Shown here: in pieces, positions 27,739 through 35,629 of the stretch
Layout of the letters: every line of letters starts with the position of its first letter
Numbering within the stretch: the first letter of the stretch is position 1
Assembly (NCBI GenBank): GCA_015057425.1
Contig: SVEL01000007.1
Location: 62,001-126,000 of the forward strand
Length of the DNA stretch: 64,000 bases
Source of the DNA: Lachnospiraceae bacterium
Lineage (GTDB): Bacteria; Bacillota; Clostridia; Lachnospirales; Lachnospiraceae
Direction of reading: 5' to 3'
Notes under the pieces: model-generated
Database searches by the model: none
What the model was told of the DNA's origin: nothing
What the model saw: the letters and a program-made list of their open reading frames with translations, nothing else
Translations under genes and position numbers: made by a program

Positions 27739-28065
27739 TTATGTCATGATAAATACAAAATAAACAAAAGTAACTATTGTTGTAAAAAGAGATATAAAAG
27801 TAAACAATGTACTTATATACTTGAAACGCATTTCTCTATAAATAATCTCTTCATTCTCGGCAATAAAATTCTTAAGCATCGAATCATAGTTATAATTATT
27901 ACCATCATTATCATTTACAATTTTCTCTACAAGAAAAAGTATTTCCAATTCTTCACGGCAATCATCACACCTGTTCAGATGAATAAGAAAATCTTTTAAT
28001 TCATCTGTATCCATGTCGTTATTTATGAACTTTTTTATACTTTGATTAAACTTTACACAATTCAT
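27739..28065 (-). CDS. Small membrane protein with anti-sigma-like zinc finger
   Basis: This 108-residue protein starts MNCVKFNQSIKKFIN and carries HLNRCDDC at about residues 29-36: a His-x3-Cys-x2-Cys arrangement with a preceding Cys at residue 3, as in zinc-binding anti-sigma (zf-HC2) domains. The C-terminal 25 residues form one membrane helix (TLFTFISLFTTIVTFVYFVFIMT). No ECF sigma factor gene is adjacent; polA follows by 18 bases. It could be an orphan anti-sigma factor or a membrane-bound zinc sensor. It appears to be the first gene of the polA-to-recU cluster. The call is by motif only. Confidence 0.7.
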   Translation of the reverse strand: MNCVKFNQSIKKFINNDMDTDELKDFLIHLNRCDDCREELEILFLVEKIVNDNDGNNYNYDSMLKNFIAENEEIIYREMRFKYISTLFTFISLFTTIVTFVYFVFIMT

Positions 28066-28113
28066 ATATCTTTCTACCAGGCTTCTTATAAAAGATTATT
28101 GATTTTGTTAAAA

Positions 28114-28129
28114 ATTCCGGTATCGGAAT
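28114..28129. promoter_or_regulatory. 16-base inverted repeat upstream of the zinc-finger gene
   Basis: ATTCCGGTATCGGAAT is a 6-base-pair inverted repeat with a 4-base centre, about 50 bases upstream of the 108-residue gene and 70 bases upstream of the tRNA promoter. It could be an operator. There is no second copy in the window to support this. Confidence 0.3.
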
Positions 28130-28198
28130 ATCTAAAATCCCACCTATATATCATACACTTTTTTTTGCTTTTTTGCAATTTTTTATTACAAAAAACAG

Positions 28199-28227
28199 TT
28201 GCAACCGTAAAAAAAATATGATAATAT
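28199..28227 (+). promoter_or_regulatory. Promoter for tRNA-Leu
   Basis: TTGCAA (28199-28204), a 17-base spacer and TAATAT (28222-28227) lie about 24 bases before the mature 5' end of the tRNA, a normal distance for a single tRNA transcript. Confidence 0.7.
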
Positions 28228-28250
28228 TATTTTCGCTTGAAATTTTATAT

Positions 28251-28334
28251 GCCGGTGTGATGGAATTGGCAGACGTAGTGGACTCAAAATCCACCGGTGG
28301 CGACACCGTGCCGGTTCGAGTCCGGCCACCGGCA
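28251..28334 (+). tRNA. tRNA-Leu (anticodon CAA)
   Basis: An 84-base class II tRNA. The acceptor stem GCCGGTG pairs with CACCGGC and the discriminator is A; the D arm is followed by the anticodon stem GTGGA/TCCAC with loop CTCAAAA, giving anticodon CAA (28285-28287) which reads UUG. A long variable arm (CGGTGGCGACACCG) and T arm GCCGG-TTCGAGT-CCGGC complete the fold. The long arm and A discriminator are leucine identity features. CCA is not encoded. It is the only RNA gene of its class in the window. Confidence 0.97.
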
Positions 28335-28346
28335 CTACTAAAAAAA

Positions 28347-28378
28347 GCTCTCTCAACTTTTGTTGAGGGAGCTTTTTT
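28347..28378. terminator. Bidirectional terminator between tRNA-Leu and the queH cluster
   Basis: GCTCTCTCAAC pairs with GTTGAGGGAGC (one G-T pair) around TTTT, flanked by A runs on the left and T runs on the right, so it can stop the tRNA transcript and the converging minus-strand transcript of the 123-residue membrane protein gene. Confidence 0.92.
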
Positions 28379-28381
28379 AGC

Positions 28382-28753
28382 TTATAAACTTGAAAAAATT
28401 GCAATAACAGCGGCAAAACCATAAATGCCTATAAAGAACACAATAAAAAACAGGTAAAATAATAATAATGCCCCATAAATTGCTGTCATCACAATACCTT
28501 GAATTTTGCCTACCATGCCAAGTATCTTGGCAGCTATTCTTTTACCACCGGCTTTCAAACCATTTTCAGCCGCATACGCATCTGCTTCTTCGATTATTTT
28601 TAAACTTTTAATACCTGTAAAAATAGCTATAATTGATGCTATTGGAAAGTTTGACATAATAGCTGCCGCAAGTGCTTTGCTAAAAGCTGCATCTATATAC
28701 TGTTCTAACTTTTTTGTTGCAGGTAATTCAATTTCATAATTATTCTGTTCCAT
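28382..28753 (-). CDS. Small membrane protein of unknown function
   Basis: This 123-residue protein has no family name I can give. It starts MEQNNYEIELPATKKLEQYI at codon 5 of the track ORF, because GGAGAGA lies just before that ATG and the track start is part of the ribosome binding site. A hydrophobic helix spans about residues 30-50 (LAAAIMSNFPIASIIAIFTG) and a longer one covers about 90-120 (IVMTAIYGALLLFYLFFIVFFIGIYG region), with a basic stretch between (KRIAAKILGMVGKIQ). It overlaps the queH end by 14 bases and ends a few bases before the shared terminator. Confidence 0.75.
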   Translation of the reverse strand: MEQNNYEIELPATKKLEQYIDAAFSKALAAAIMSNFPIASIIAIFTGIKSLKIIEEADAYAAENGLKAGGKRIAAKILGMVGKIQGIVMTAIYGALLLFYLFFIVFFIGIYGFAAVIAIFSSL

Positions 28754-29381
28754 AATTCTCTCCATTCTTCTGTTTCTTTCTTTCGGTCATTGAGTATACA
28801 CATCCGCAGTAATCCTGACGATATAAACCATATTCTTTTGACAATTCCACGGAACGTTTATAACCGTTTTTCTTTTTAAAATCTGATATAAGGTAATTTA
28901 CACCATATTTTTCACCAAGCTCAACTCCTATATCATTAAGTCTTTTAGCATCCTTTAAAGGACTTATGGATAATGTGGTTGTATAATAATCGAACCCTGA
29001 CTCAGATGCTTTAACAGCCGCCTCTTCAAGTCGTAGCCTGTAACATACAGTACACCTTTTACCGCCTTCTTTTTCGTTTTCAAGTCCGCGTATCCTGCTG
29101 TAAAATCTTTCAGGTTCATAATCTGTTCCGACAAATTCAATCGGATACTTTGTATTCAGAGCATTTATAAGCTTTTTCTGCTCCTCTATTCTGTACAAAT
29201 ATTCAGATTTCGGAAAAATATTGGGATTATAATATAATACTGTTATATAAAAATATTCTGACAAATATTCCAATACATAACTGCTGCAAGGTGCACAACA
29301 GCTGTGAATCAGAAGTTTTTTAGGTCCGTCAAGACCATCTAATGTCTTATCGAGTACTTTTTGATAATTTATATTATTCAA
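28740..29381 (-). CDS. queH: Epoxyqueuosine reductase QueH, TTG start
   Basis: QueH reduces epoxyqueuosine to queuosine in tRNA wobble position 34. Signatures seen in this 213-residue protein: the double Cys motif HSCCAPCSSYVLEYL, PNIFPKSEYLYR, the middle GGKRCTVCYRLRLEEAA, TTTLSISPLKD, and the closing RQDYCGCVYS; together these supply iron-sulphur and metal ligands. I choose a TTG start, not the track ATG: GGAGGG is 8 bases before TTG, and TTG overlaps the stop codon of the Nudix gene (TTGA), a classic coupled start. The Nudix gene precedes and a small membrane protein follows. Confidence 0.9.
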   Translation of the reverse strand: MNNINYQKVLDKTLDGLDGPKKLLIHSCCAPCSSYVLEYLSEYFYITVLYYNPNIFPKSEYLYRIEEQKKLINALNTKYPIEFVGTDYEPERFYSRIRGLENEKEGGKRCTVCYRLRLEEAAVKASESGFDYYTTTLSISPLKDAKRLNDIGVELGEKYGVNYLISDFKKKNGYKRSVELSKEYGLYRQDYCGCVYSMTERKKQKNGENYGTE

Positions 29382-29824
29382 GAAATATCCCTCCATTGGT
29401 GTCTTTCCTTCATATCAAGGTATGTAGCATAAGCTTTTTCAAGCATTTGTTTTTCGTTCGGGAACTTCAGCAGATGATAAGCTTCGTAATATTTATAATA
29501 TCCCGAATCATGGAAATACTCTTCTTTTTGAGGTGTGCTGTTGTAGCTGTCGGTGTTCATAAGATACCAGTGAACATCTTTTGAAACAGTATCTCCCGGT
29601 ATATTAAATGAGTATTTGCTCTTGCCTATATATTTTACAATATTGGCTTTTACACCGGCTTCTTCAAACACTTCTCTTATAGCTGTTTCTTCGTAGTCTT
29701 CTCCCTCTTCAACTGTTCCTTTAGGAAGAACCCAACCTTCATATTTATTTTTGTAATTTTTGTACAGTACAAGTATTTTACCTCTGTAGATAACAATACC
29801 GCCGCAGCTTACTGCTTCAATCAT
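29378..29824 (-). CDS. Nudix hydrolase
   Basis: This 148-residue protein has a full Nudix box, GTVEEGEDYEETAIREVFEEAG, at about residues 36-57, with the metal-binding Glu residues. The N-terminal EAVSCGGIVIYRGKILVL and WVLPKGTVE segments resemble the diadenosine polyphosphate/dinucleoside hydrolase group (bis-nucleosyl tetraphosphatase type), but substrate assignment by sequence is unreliable in this superfamily. A AGGAGGAAA ribosome binding site precedes the ATG. The stop codon overlaps the TTG start of queH. Confidence 0.92.
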   Translation of the reverse strand: MIEAVSCGGIVIYRGKILVLYKNYKNKYEGWVLPKGTVEEGEDYEETAIREVFEEAGVKANIVKYIGKSKYSFNIPGDTVSKDVHWYLMNTDSYNSTPQKEEYFHDSGYYKYYEAYHLLKFPNEKQMLEKAYATYLDMKERHQWRDIS

Positions 29825-29835
29825 CAGGTTTCCTC

Positions 29836-32313
29836 CTAATCGGTTTTTCTTGTAAAATGACCTTTTGTATAATTATTGCTGTTGAAATCTATAGTATCTA
29901 AAGAACAGCCATTAATATAAATGTAAATGAAATCATCAAGAACTTTTTGGGTTTCTTTAGCATCTTCAAACACAAAATTAAGACGTTTGAATACAGGGTT
30001 TATCTGTTCAACCTTATCTTTTACGTTAAGTAATGAAATCGGCTTATTATTATATAAAATCGAGTAACAATACCTGCAGACTGATGTTTCTCTAAAAGAG
30101 TTGTTTAGTCTGTCATAAAAAATATTGTAGCTGACTTTATTATCCGGTAAATTTCCTGCTTTGCAATGATTCAGCGTTTTGTTACTACACTGAGCAGACA
30201 GCATAATCGGAAAATATCCGTAAACCATAAGCTCACTGTTTAAAACTTTATGTTCTTTAAGTTCGTGATAATCTAATTCTATTGATAAAGTCTTTGCTTC
30301 AGGATTAAATTTGTTAAGGAATTTTTCGGAATAACTGTTATAGTTATAAATGCTGTAATCCATAACAATATTATCTGCATTCGGCAGAACATTTTCTTTA
30401 AGAAAACTGAGTTCTTCCAAAGTTCTTATAAGATATCCGTCTGCTTTTTTCATAATTTCCGACAATCTGCCAATAGTTTCTTCAGCATCTTTTCTGAATA
30501 TATATGGCAATGCGAAATACGCAGAAATGTAATGCTTTTTACAAAGTTTTAAACCATCGTCAAGCTTATCAAACGGATAAAAATTCAAATCAATATAAAT
30601 GCGATTAATATACTCTTTTTTTGCAAGTACTGTTAAAAGTTGTTCTTCGCTTGAAATAAGTACATTAAATTCACAAACTTTCTTTTGATTATTATAATAA
30701 TTTTTATCAGGTTCATCAAGCAGATTGTTTGATGAACTGGGCAAATTGTCTTCGCGTCTGTATTGTGCGAGAATACATTCTTTTAACTTTTCAAACGCTT
30801 CTCTTCTTAGCTCATTACATAACTTCATACTGATAAATACATTTGGTTCAATATTTACATTAAGCTTATCATATGTAAAATCAGTATTTCCTATCTTACT
30901 AAACTTTTCTAAAACATCATCTTTTGTAACAGGTTTATTTAATGCTTCAGTAACAACATCACCCGTAACACATACAGATATGTCATCTGTAACTAATGTA
31001 AACTTTAACGGTAACCCCATTACAGCTTCAACATATCCCGTAACCGGGCGTTTAAGCTTTTTATTTATATAATTCTCGTTTATCTGTTGTATAAGAGAAT
31101 TGTTTCTTGTTCTGATAATAACGTCCGGAAGCTTGGTTTTATTATTAATCCTTGAGGTTACAATTTTATTTATGTCAATTGTATTGCCGGATTTTACATC
31201 TGAGCCTACATTAAATGTATCACCTTTTATCTCTATCAAATCACCTTTGTTTATGTCTTTAAGCGCAATATAGCGACCGTCTTTAGACTTCTTCAAAACA
31301 TTGGTGCCGGCGTGGTTAGGTCTGTCAACAGACATCATATCACTTCCATTGTGACTGAGATAATAGCCTTTTGTAAAATTACCGCGATTATATATATCCA
31401 TCAACATTTCTATATGATTTTTATTTACTTTATAACCTTCTTCACCGGAATTTTTAAGTAAATCGAGATAATATCTGTATGTTGATACTACACTTGCAAC
31501 ATATTCAGGTTTCTTCATACGACCTTCGATTTTTAATGAAAATACGCCGGATTTTAATATTTTCGGCAGAATTTCCAGAGTCATAAGATCTTTGGGGCTT
31601 AAAATATACTTTGTTCCGTCTGATGTTTTGTACGGAAGTCTGCAAGGCTGTGCACATCTGCCTCTGTTGCCGCTTCTGTTGCCGGCTATGCTGCTGAAGA
31701 GACATTGTCCTGAGTACGAATAACATAATGCGCCATGTACAAAAGATTCAATTTCCAAACCTGTAGCATCATATATATTTTTTATTTCATCAAGAGATAA
31801 TTCTCTCGCCGTAACAATTCTTGTTACATTAGGATATTCTCTTAATAACTTGGCTAAATGTGTATTGGTTACAGTCATTTGTGTGCTTATGTGAACAGGA
31901 AGATCAGGAAATTTCTCTTTAAAAAACTCTAAAACTCCAAAATCCTGCACAATAACTGCATCAAGTCCGTGTACATAATACGGTTTAATATAATCATACA
32001 AAAACTCGTTGATTTCACTATTCTTTAAAAGTGTATTTACCGTAAGGAATAACTTCTTGTTGTGTAAATGGGCATAATCAATCAGCTCAAGAAGTTCATC
32101 TTCCGTTGGATTATCAGCATAAGCCCTGGCTCCGAAAAGATTTCCACCCATATATACAGCATCTGCTCCTGAATTAATAGCTGCAAAAAAACATTCTTTT
32201 GAGCCGGCAGGCGCAAGTAATTCAGACGAAAAACAACCATTAAAATCAGTATTACTGTTTTTAATGGTTGTACTTTTAGTATACAATTTACCTGATTTAT
32301 CATTGCATATCAT
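29836..32313 (-). CDS. Peptidase U32-family protein (RNA hydroxylation type)
   Basis: This 825-residue protein starts at codon 8 of the track ORF (MICNDKSGKLY), where AAAGGTGG is 5 bases before the ATG. The U32 signature IESFVHGALCYSYSGQCLFS is followed by CAQPCRLPY, supplying the Cys cluster for an iron-sulphur centre, and the N-terminal ELLAPAGSKECFFAAINSGADAVYMGG is a TIM-barrel start. The C-terminal half is a DUF3656-like region ending with CRYCYSILYNNKP. U32 proteins such as RlhA and TrhP hydroxylate rRNA or tRNA, and no longer look like true peptidases. zapA is immediately upstream; nudix follows by 11 bases. Confidence 0.9.
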   Translation of the reverse strand: MICNDKSGKLYTKSTTIKNSNTDFNGCFSSELLAPAGSKECFFAAINSGADAVYMGGNLFGARAYADNPTEDELLELIDYAHLHNKKLFLTVNTLLKNSEINEFLYDYIKPYYVHGLDAVIVQDFGVLEFFKEKFPDLPVHISTQMTVTNTHLAKLLREYPNVTRIVTARELSLDEIKNIYDATGLEIESFVHGALCYSYSGQCLFSSIAGNRSGNRGRCAQPCRLPYKTSDGTKYILSPKDLMTLEILPKILKSGVFSLKIEGRMKKPEYVASVVSTYRYYLDLLKNSGEEGYKVNKNHIEMLMDIYNRGNFTKGYYLSHNGSDMMSVDRPNHAGTNVLKKSKDGRYIALKDINKGDLIEIKGDTFNVGSDVKSGNTIDINKIVTSRINNKTKLPDVIIRTRNNSLIQQINENYINKKLKRPVTGYVEAVMGLPLKFTLVTDDISVCVTGDVVTEALNKPVTKDDVLEKFSKIGNTDFTYDKLNVNIEPNVFISMKLCNELRREAFEKLKECILAQYRREDNLPSSSNNLLDEPDKNYYNNQKKVCEFNVLISSEEQLLTVLAKKEYINRIYIDLNFYPFDKLDDGLKLCKKHYISAYFALPYIFRKDAEETIGRLSEIMKKADGYLIRTLEELSFLKENVLPNADNIVMDYSIYNYNSYSEKFLNKFNPEAKTLSIELDYHELKEHKVLNSELMVYGYFPIMLSAQCSNKTLNHCKAGNLPDNKVSYNIFYDRLNNSFRETSVCRYCYSILYNNKPISLLNVKDKVEQINPVFKRLNFVFEDAKETQKVLDDFIYIYINGCSLDTIDFNSNNYTKGHFTRKTD

Positions 32314-32337
32314 AAAAAGCCACCTTTTAGTCAAAAC

Positions 32338-32769
32338 TTATGTTGTAGTTCGTCTTCTTTTTGATGCAGATAAATCGCTTAATTCAGTTTCTAATCTGAC
32401 AATAGTCATCTTAGATTCATTAAGTTCATTCTGTAATGTTGCAATTTCTTTCTTTAATGCTTCAACATCAATCTGTGAAGCAATAAGCTCATGCTTGATA
32501 TCATAAATTCTCTGGTCTTTAACCTGAGCTTCACCGTCTATTGCATCAGCCTGTTTTTTTGCTTTAAAATAATCATCTGCTATATTAATCTCAAGAAGAG
32601 TCTTCTGATCTTCAAGACTTAATTTTCTGTACCAGTCGTTCTTCATAAACTCATCTGTCTTTGAGTTAATATATGTAGCCACCTTTTGTAAATACTCGGT
32701 GCTTTCATATCCGCTGAGAGTATAGATTTTTCCATTAATTAAAACATCAGTACTATTCTTTGATGACAT
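32338..32769 (-). CDS. zapA: Cell division protein ZapA
   Basis: This is a 143-residue ZapA, which bundles FtsZ filaments in the Z ring. The globular N-terminal domain reads TDVLINGKIYTLSGYESTEYLQKVATYINSK, and the remainder from about residue 60 is a long coiled coil (LIASQIDVEALKKEIATLQNELNESK, KMTIVRLETELSDL), longer than in E. coli ZapA (about 109). A U32 gene follows directly (24 bases); the zapA-U32 pair is conserved in Firmicutes. The ribosome binding site is weak and embedded in a palindromic GGTCCGGTCC sequence. Confidence 0.9.
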   Translation of the reverse strand: MSSKNSTDVLINGKIYTLSGYESTEYLQKVATYINSKTDEFMKNDWYRKLSLEDQKTLLEINIADDYFKAKKQADAIDGEAQVKDQRIYDIKHELIASQIDVEALKKEIATLQNELNESKMTIVRLETELSDLSASKRRRTTT

Positions 32770-32788
32770 CGATGGACCGGACCTTTCC

Positions 32789-32875
32789 GTAACATAAACA
32801 TAAATTAATATGTTACTGTCTTTTTTTGAAGATAAACATATCTTGTTATTTGTTTTAAATCAACACACAAGATAT
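32789..32875 (-). other. Structured 5' leader of zapA with two stem-loops
   Basis: In the roughly 110-base leader, GTAACAT (32789-32795) pairs with ATGTTAC (32810-32816), and ATATCTTGT (32838-32846) pairs with ACAAGATAT (32867-32875). A GGTCC direct repeat (32774-32783) sits just before the start codon. No known riboswitch motif was recognised. Confidence 0.55.
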
Positions 32876-32886
32876 TGTATATTTTA

Positions 32887-32914
32887 ATTATACACATTTT
32901 TAAAAAATAGACAA
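32887..32914 (-). promoter_or_regulatory. Promoter for zapA-U32-nudix-queH
   Basis: On the minus strand TTGTCT (32914-32909), a 16-base spacer and TATAAT (32892-32887) lie just after the ruvB stop. This gives a leader of about 110 bases before zapA. Confidence 0.7.
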
Positions 32915-32938
32915 TAGAAAAATTAAAAATAATCTATA

Positions 32939-33940
32939 TTATTGAGGAATATTTAGTCCTAAATGTTTATATGCAAGTTCTGTTGCAACTCTGCCCTTAG
33001 GTGTTCTGTTAATAAAGCCATTTTTGATAAGGTATGGTTCATATACATCTTCCAATGTTCCGGCATCTTCACCTAAAGCAGCCGCCAATGTGTCAAGACC
33101 TACAGGTCCACCCATAAATTTATGAATTATAGTTAAAAGTATATTGCGGTCACCTTTGTCCAGTCCGTACTTATCAACTTCAAGAAGATTAAGAGCATAA
33201 TCAGCAACATCAACATTGATTGAACCGTCATATTTTACCTCTGCAAAGTCTCTTACTCTCTTTAACAATCTGTTGGCAAGACGCGGTGTTCCTCTTGAAC
33301 GTCTTGCTATTTCAGCAGCTCCCGCACTGTCAATATCAACATTTAAAACATCTGCTGATCTTGTAACAATATCAGTTAACTCTTCAACAGAATAAAATTC
33401 AAGCCTGTTAATAACACCAAATCTGTCTCTTAACGGTGCTGTTAAAAGTCCTGCTCTTGTAGTCGCGCCTATCAATGTAAAATGCGGCAAATCAAGTCGA
33501 ATAGACTTGGCACCCTGTCCTTTGCCTATCATAACATCAATGGCAAAATCTTCCATAGCAGGATACAAAACTTCTTCAACCTGTCTGTTAAGACGATGAA
33601 TCTCATCGATAAATAAAACATCACCATCTTTTAAATTATTAAGAACTGCCGCCATTTCACCCGGTTTTTCAATTGCCGGACCACTTGTAATCTTTATATT
33701 TACGCCCATTTCATTGGCAATAATACACGCAAGTGTGGTTTTACCAAGTCCCGGAGGACCATAAAATAGAATGTGATCAAGAGAATCACCTCTCTTTTTT
33801 GCTGCTTCTATGTACACCTTAAGATTTTCTTTGACTTTACTTTGTCCGATGTAATCATTAAGCATTGATGGTCTTAAATTGTTTTCAATTGCAATATCTT
33901 CCTTTGCAAATTCAGTATTAATCAATCTTCTTTCACTCAT
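32939..33940 (-). CDS. ruvB: Holliday junction branch migration ATPase RuvB
   Basis: This 333-residue AAA+ motor drives branch migration with RuvA. The start is codon 5 of the track ORF ([11 protein letters not shown]), since ATGGAGATTTTT is the ribosome binding site region. Walker A is [11 protein letters not shown], Walker [12 protein letters not shown], then [26 protein letters not shown], sensor and RuvB-like winged-helix C-terminus ([19 protein letters not shown]). ruvA is 42 bases upstream. No ruvC is seen, in keeping with Firmicutes that use RecU, which is encoded at 15.3 kb. Confidence 0.98.
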   Translation of the reverse strand: MSERRLINTEFAKEDIAIENNLRPSMLNDYIGQSKVKENLKVYIEAAKKRGDSLDHILFYGPPGLGKTTLACIIANEMGVNIKITSGPAIEKPGEMAAVLNNLKDGDVLFIDEIHRLNRQVEEVLYPAMEDFAIDVMIGKGQGAKSIRLDLPHFTLIGATTRAGLLTAPLRDRFGVINRLEFYSVEELTDIVTRSADVLNVDIDSAGAAEIARRSRGTPRLANRLLKRVRDFAEVKYDGSINVDVADYALNLLEVDKYGLDKGDRNILLTIIHKFMGGPVGLDTLAAALGEDAGTLEDVYEPYLIKNGFINRTPKGRVATELAYKHLGLNIPQ

Positions 33941-33982
33941 AAAAATCTCCATAAAGCTAAATAATAAACTTAAATCATAATC

Positions 33983-34585
33983 TTAAATCAATTTCTTCAA
34001 CGACTTTTTAAGCAATGTTTCAGCTGTATCATCATTATCAATTTCTATACTTCTTATAGCTTTCAACGCTTCTGATTGCGAATATCCAAGTGCAACAAGA
34101 GCCTGAACGGTCTCGTTTTGAACATTATCTGCTGATGAAGATGTAAGCTTATTGGTCGAAACTTCACTTTCAAAAACATCCTCTAAATTAAGCTTATCTT
34201 TCAATTCTAATATAACCTTTTGAGCAGTTTTACTTCCGATACCCGGAACTGCTGTAATAGCTTTAACATCATCAGATATGACAGCATAACGTAAATCATT
34301 AGGCGAAAGTGTACTGAGAATTGATATTCCGGCCTTAGGACCGATTCCGTTAACTCCGATAAGCATCTTATAAACAGCAAGTTCTTCCTTTGTAAGGAAG
34401 CCATATAACTGAATAGCATCTTCTCTTACACTCATGTATGTATATAACTTAATTTCACGTCCAATCTTACAATTACTGTCAAACACAGTTCCCGGAACAA
34501 ATATATTGTATCCCATTCCGCCACACTCAACAAGTAATGAATTTTCACCTATATCATCAATATAACCTTTTATAAATCCTATCAC
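33983..34585 (-). CDS. ruvA: Holliday junction-binding protein RuvA
   Basis: This 200-residue protein binds four-way junctions as a tetramer and loads RuvB. The N-terminal OB fold starts MIGFIKGYIDDIGENSLLVE, two helix-hairpin-helix motifs follow (IGVNGIGPKAGISIL and VPGIGSKTAQKVILELKDK), and the C-terminal RuvB-binding domain is QALVALGYSQSEALKAI. Full length. Its ATG overlaps the end of the Gx transporter gene by 4 bases, so the recombination genes are translated with the eetAB-like genes. Confidence 0.98.
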   Translation of the reverse strand: MIGFIKGYIDDIGENSLLVECGGMGYNIFVPGTVFDSNCKIGREIKLYTYMSVREDAIQLYGFLTKEELAVYKMLIGVNGIGPKAGISILSTLSPNDLRYAVISDDVKAITAVPGIGSKTAQKVILELKDKLNLEDVFESEVSTNKLTSSSADNVQNETVQALVALGYSQSEALKAIRSIEIDNDDTAETLLKKSLKKLI

Positions 34586-35124
34586 AACATCTTCTCCAAT
34601 CTGACTTTTTTAATAATTATACCACTTACAGTACCGATTAACATTCCTGTTATAATACCGGCAATTACTAATACCGGTCCGTAAAATGCTACCGTAAACC
34701 TTCTTACAACAATGACGGCAACAATAAGCTGCCCGACATTGTGCATAACAGCTCCGATAATACTTACCGACAAAATATTAAATATCTTGAACTTTTTTAT
34801 AACAATCATGGCAACGGTAGACAAAACACCACCAACAATGCTAAAGAAAAAAGTGTAAATATTGCCAAAAAACAGCGAGATGACAAATATCCTTATTATA
34901 TTGATAACAATTGCTTCCCTGTTTCCTAATATGTAAAGAGCAATTATAATTCCGATATTGGCCACCCCGAGCTTAATACCCGGAATTCCAAAGTTAAAGG
35001 GAATAAGAGCTTCAATGTACGAAAACACTATAGCTAATGCTGTAAACAACGCCATAAGTGCAGTTCTTTTGCTGTCAAAAAATCTTTTTTGTTTTGTTTT
35101 ATCAGTTTTAAATTCTTGTTTCAT
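34582..35124 (-). CDS. Gx transporter-family membrane protein, EetB-like
   Basis: This 180-residue protein has an N-terminal basic cytoplasmic tail and about five membrane helices (ALMALFTALAIVFSYIEALI, ANIGIIIALYIL, VGGVLSTVAMIVI, IGAVMHNVGQLIVAVIVV and VLVIAGIITGMLIGTVSGII). The GIPGIKLGVANI segment near residue 45 is the Gx transporter/heptaprenyl diphosphate synthase component I signature. The upstream gene encodes a NusG domain II protein, and together the pair matches EetA-EetB of the flavin-based extracellular electron transfer locus described in Listeria. Older annotation would call it heptaprenyl diphosphate synthase component I. Function here is inferred from pairing and the adjacent apbE. 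Confidence 0.82.
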   Translation of the reverse strand: MKQEFKTDKTKQKRFFDSKRTALMALFTALAIVFSYIEALIPFNFGIPGIKLGVANIGIIIALYILGNREAIVINIIRIFVISLFFGNIYTFFFSIVGGVLSTVAMIVIKKFKIFNILSVSIIGAVMHNVGQLIVAVIVVRRFTVAFYGPVLVIAGIITGMLIGTVSGIIIKKVRLEKML

Positions 35125-35144
35125 TAATCTATGTCCTATTTTAA

Positions 35145-35522
35145 TTATTCAGCGGATTTAATACGGATAACCAGTTTGTGCGGTATGCAGATAATTTCCT
35201 CTCCTTCTTTATAAATGGGAACATGTGCTGCACATATACCATCGGGACAATCCGCAAAAGAAACACTTGCCCTGCCATCCTTTATAATCAGAGTATTTCT
35301 TCCGTATTCTGTAACAATATCATAACTTATGTCTTCAGACAGACTAAACTCACAAACAGTTTGATTGTTAACCTCTGCTACAACCGTAGTACCTTCTTTG
35401 CTTAATGAATTTGTAATAAAAATCACACCAAGTAATGCTATGGCAATTACAAATAAAGCTGTAACCAGAAAAATATCTGATTTATTGAATTTGAATGAGA
35501 TTCCGTCTTTATTCAAAACCAT
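35145..35522 (-). CDS. NusG domain II protein, EetA-like
   Basis: This 125-residue protein has a membrane anchor at about residues 15-36 (IFLVTALFVIAIALLGVIFIT) and a small extracytoplasmic beta domain: NNQTVCEFSLSEDISYDIV, NTLIIKDGRASVSFADCPDGICA and EEGEEIICIPHKLVIRI, typical of NusG domain II proteins. Cys residues in the ADCPDGICAAH segment could bind metal or form a disulphide. It starts 20 bases before the Gx transporter gene; apbE lies divergently 107 bases away. By comparison with Listeria, EetA-EetB help move electrons from the membrane to flavinylated surface proteins; that role is inferred. Confidence 0.8.
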   Translation of the reverse strand: MVLNKDGISFKFNKSDIFLVTALFVIAIALLGVIFITNSLSKEGTTVVAEVNNQTVCEFSLSEDISYDIVTEYGRNTLIIKDGRASVSFADCPDGICAAHVPIYKEGEEIICIPHKLVIRIKSAE

Positions 35523-35616
35523 GCTCCTTCATATACTAATCTACTCTTAGATTATATCACTCGAACAAATGTTTGTAAACAAAAAAATAGTTATTTCATA
35601 TTTTAGTATTAAATGA

Positions 35617-35622
35617 TATAAT
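35617..35622 (+). promoter_or_regulatory. -10 box very close to the apbE start
   Basis: TATAAT at 35617-35622 ends 7 bases before the apbE ATG (35630), so a transcript made from it would begin at or next to the start codon. The -35 region (TTTCAT, 17 bases upstream) is poor. There is no Shine-Dalgarno sequence, so the message may be leaderless. Confidence 0.5.
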
Positions 35623-35629
35623 TAATATT

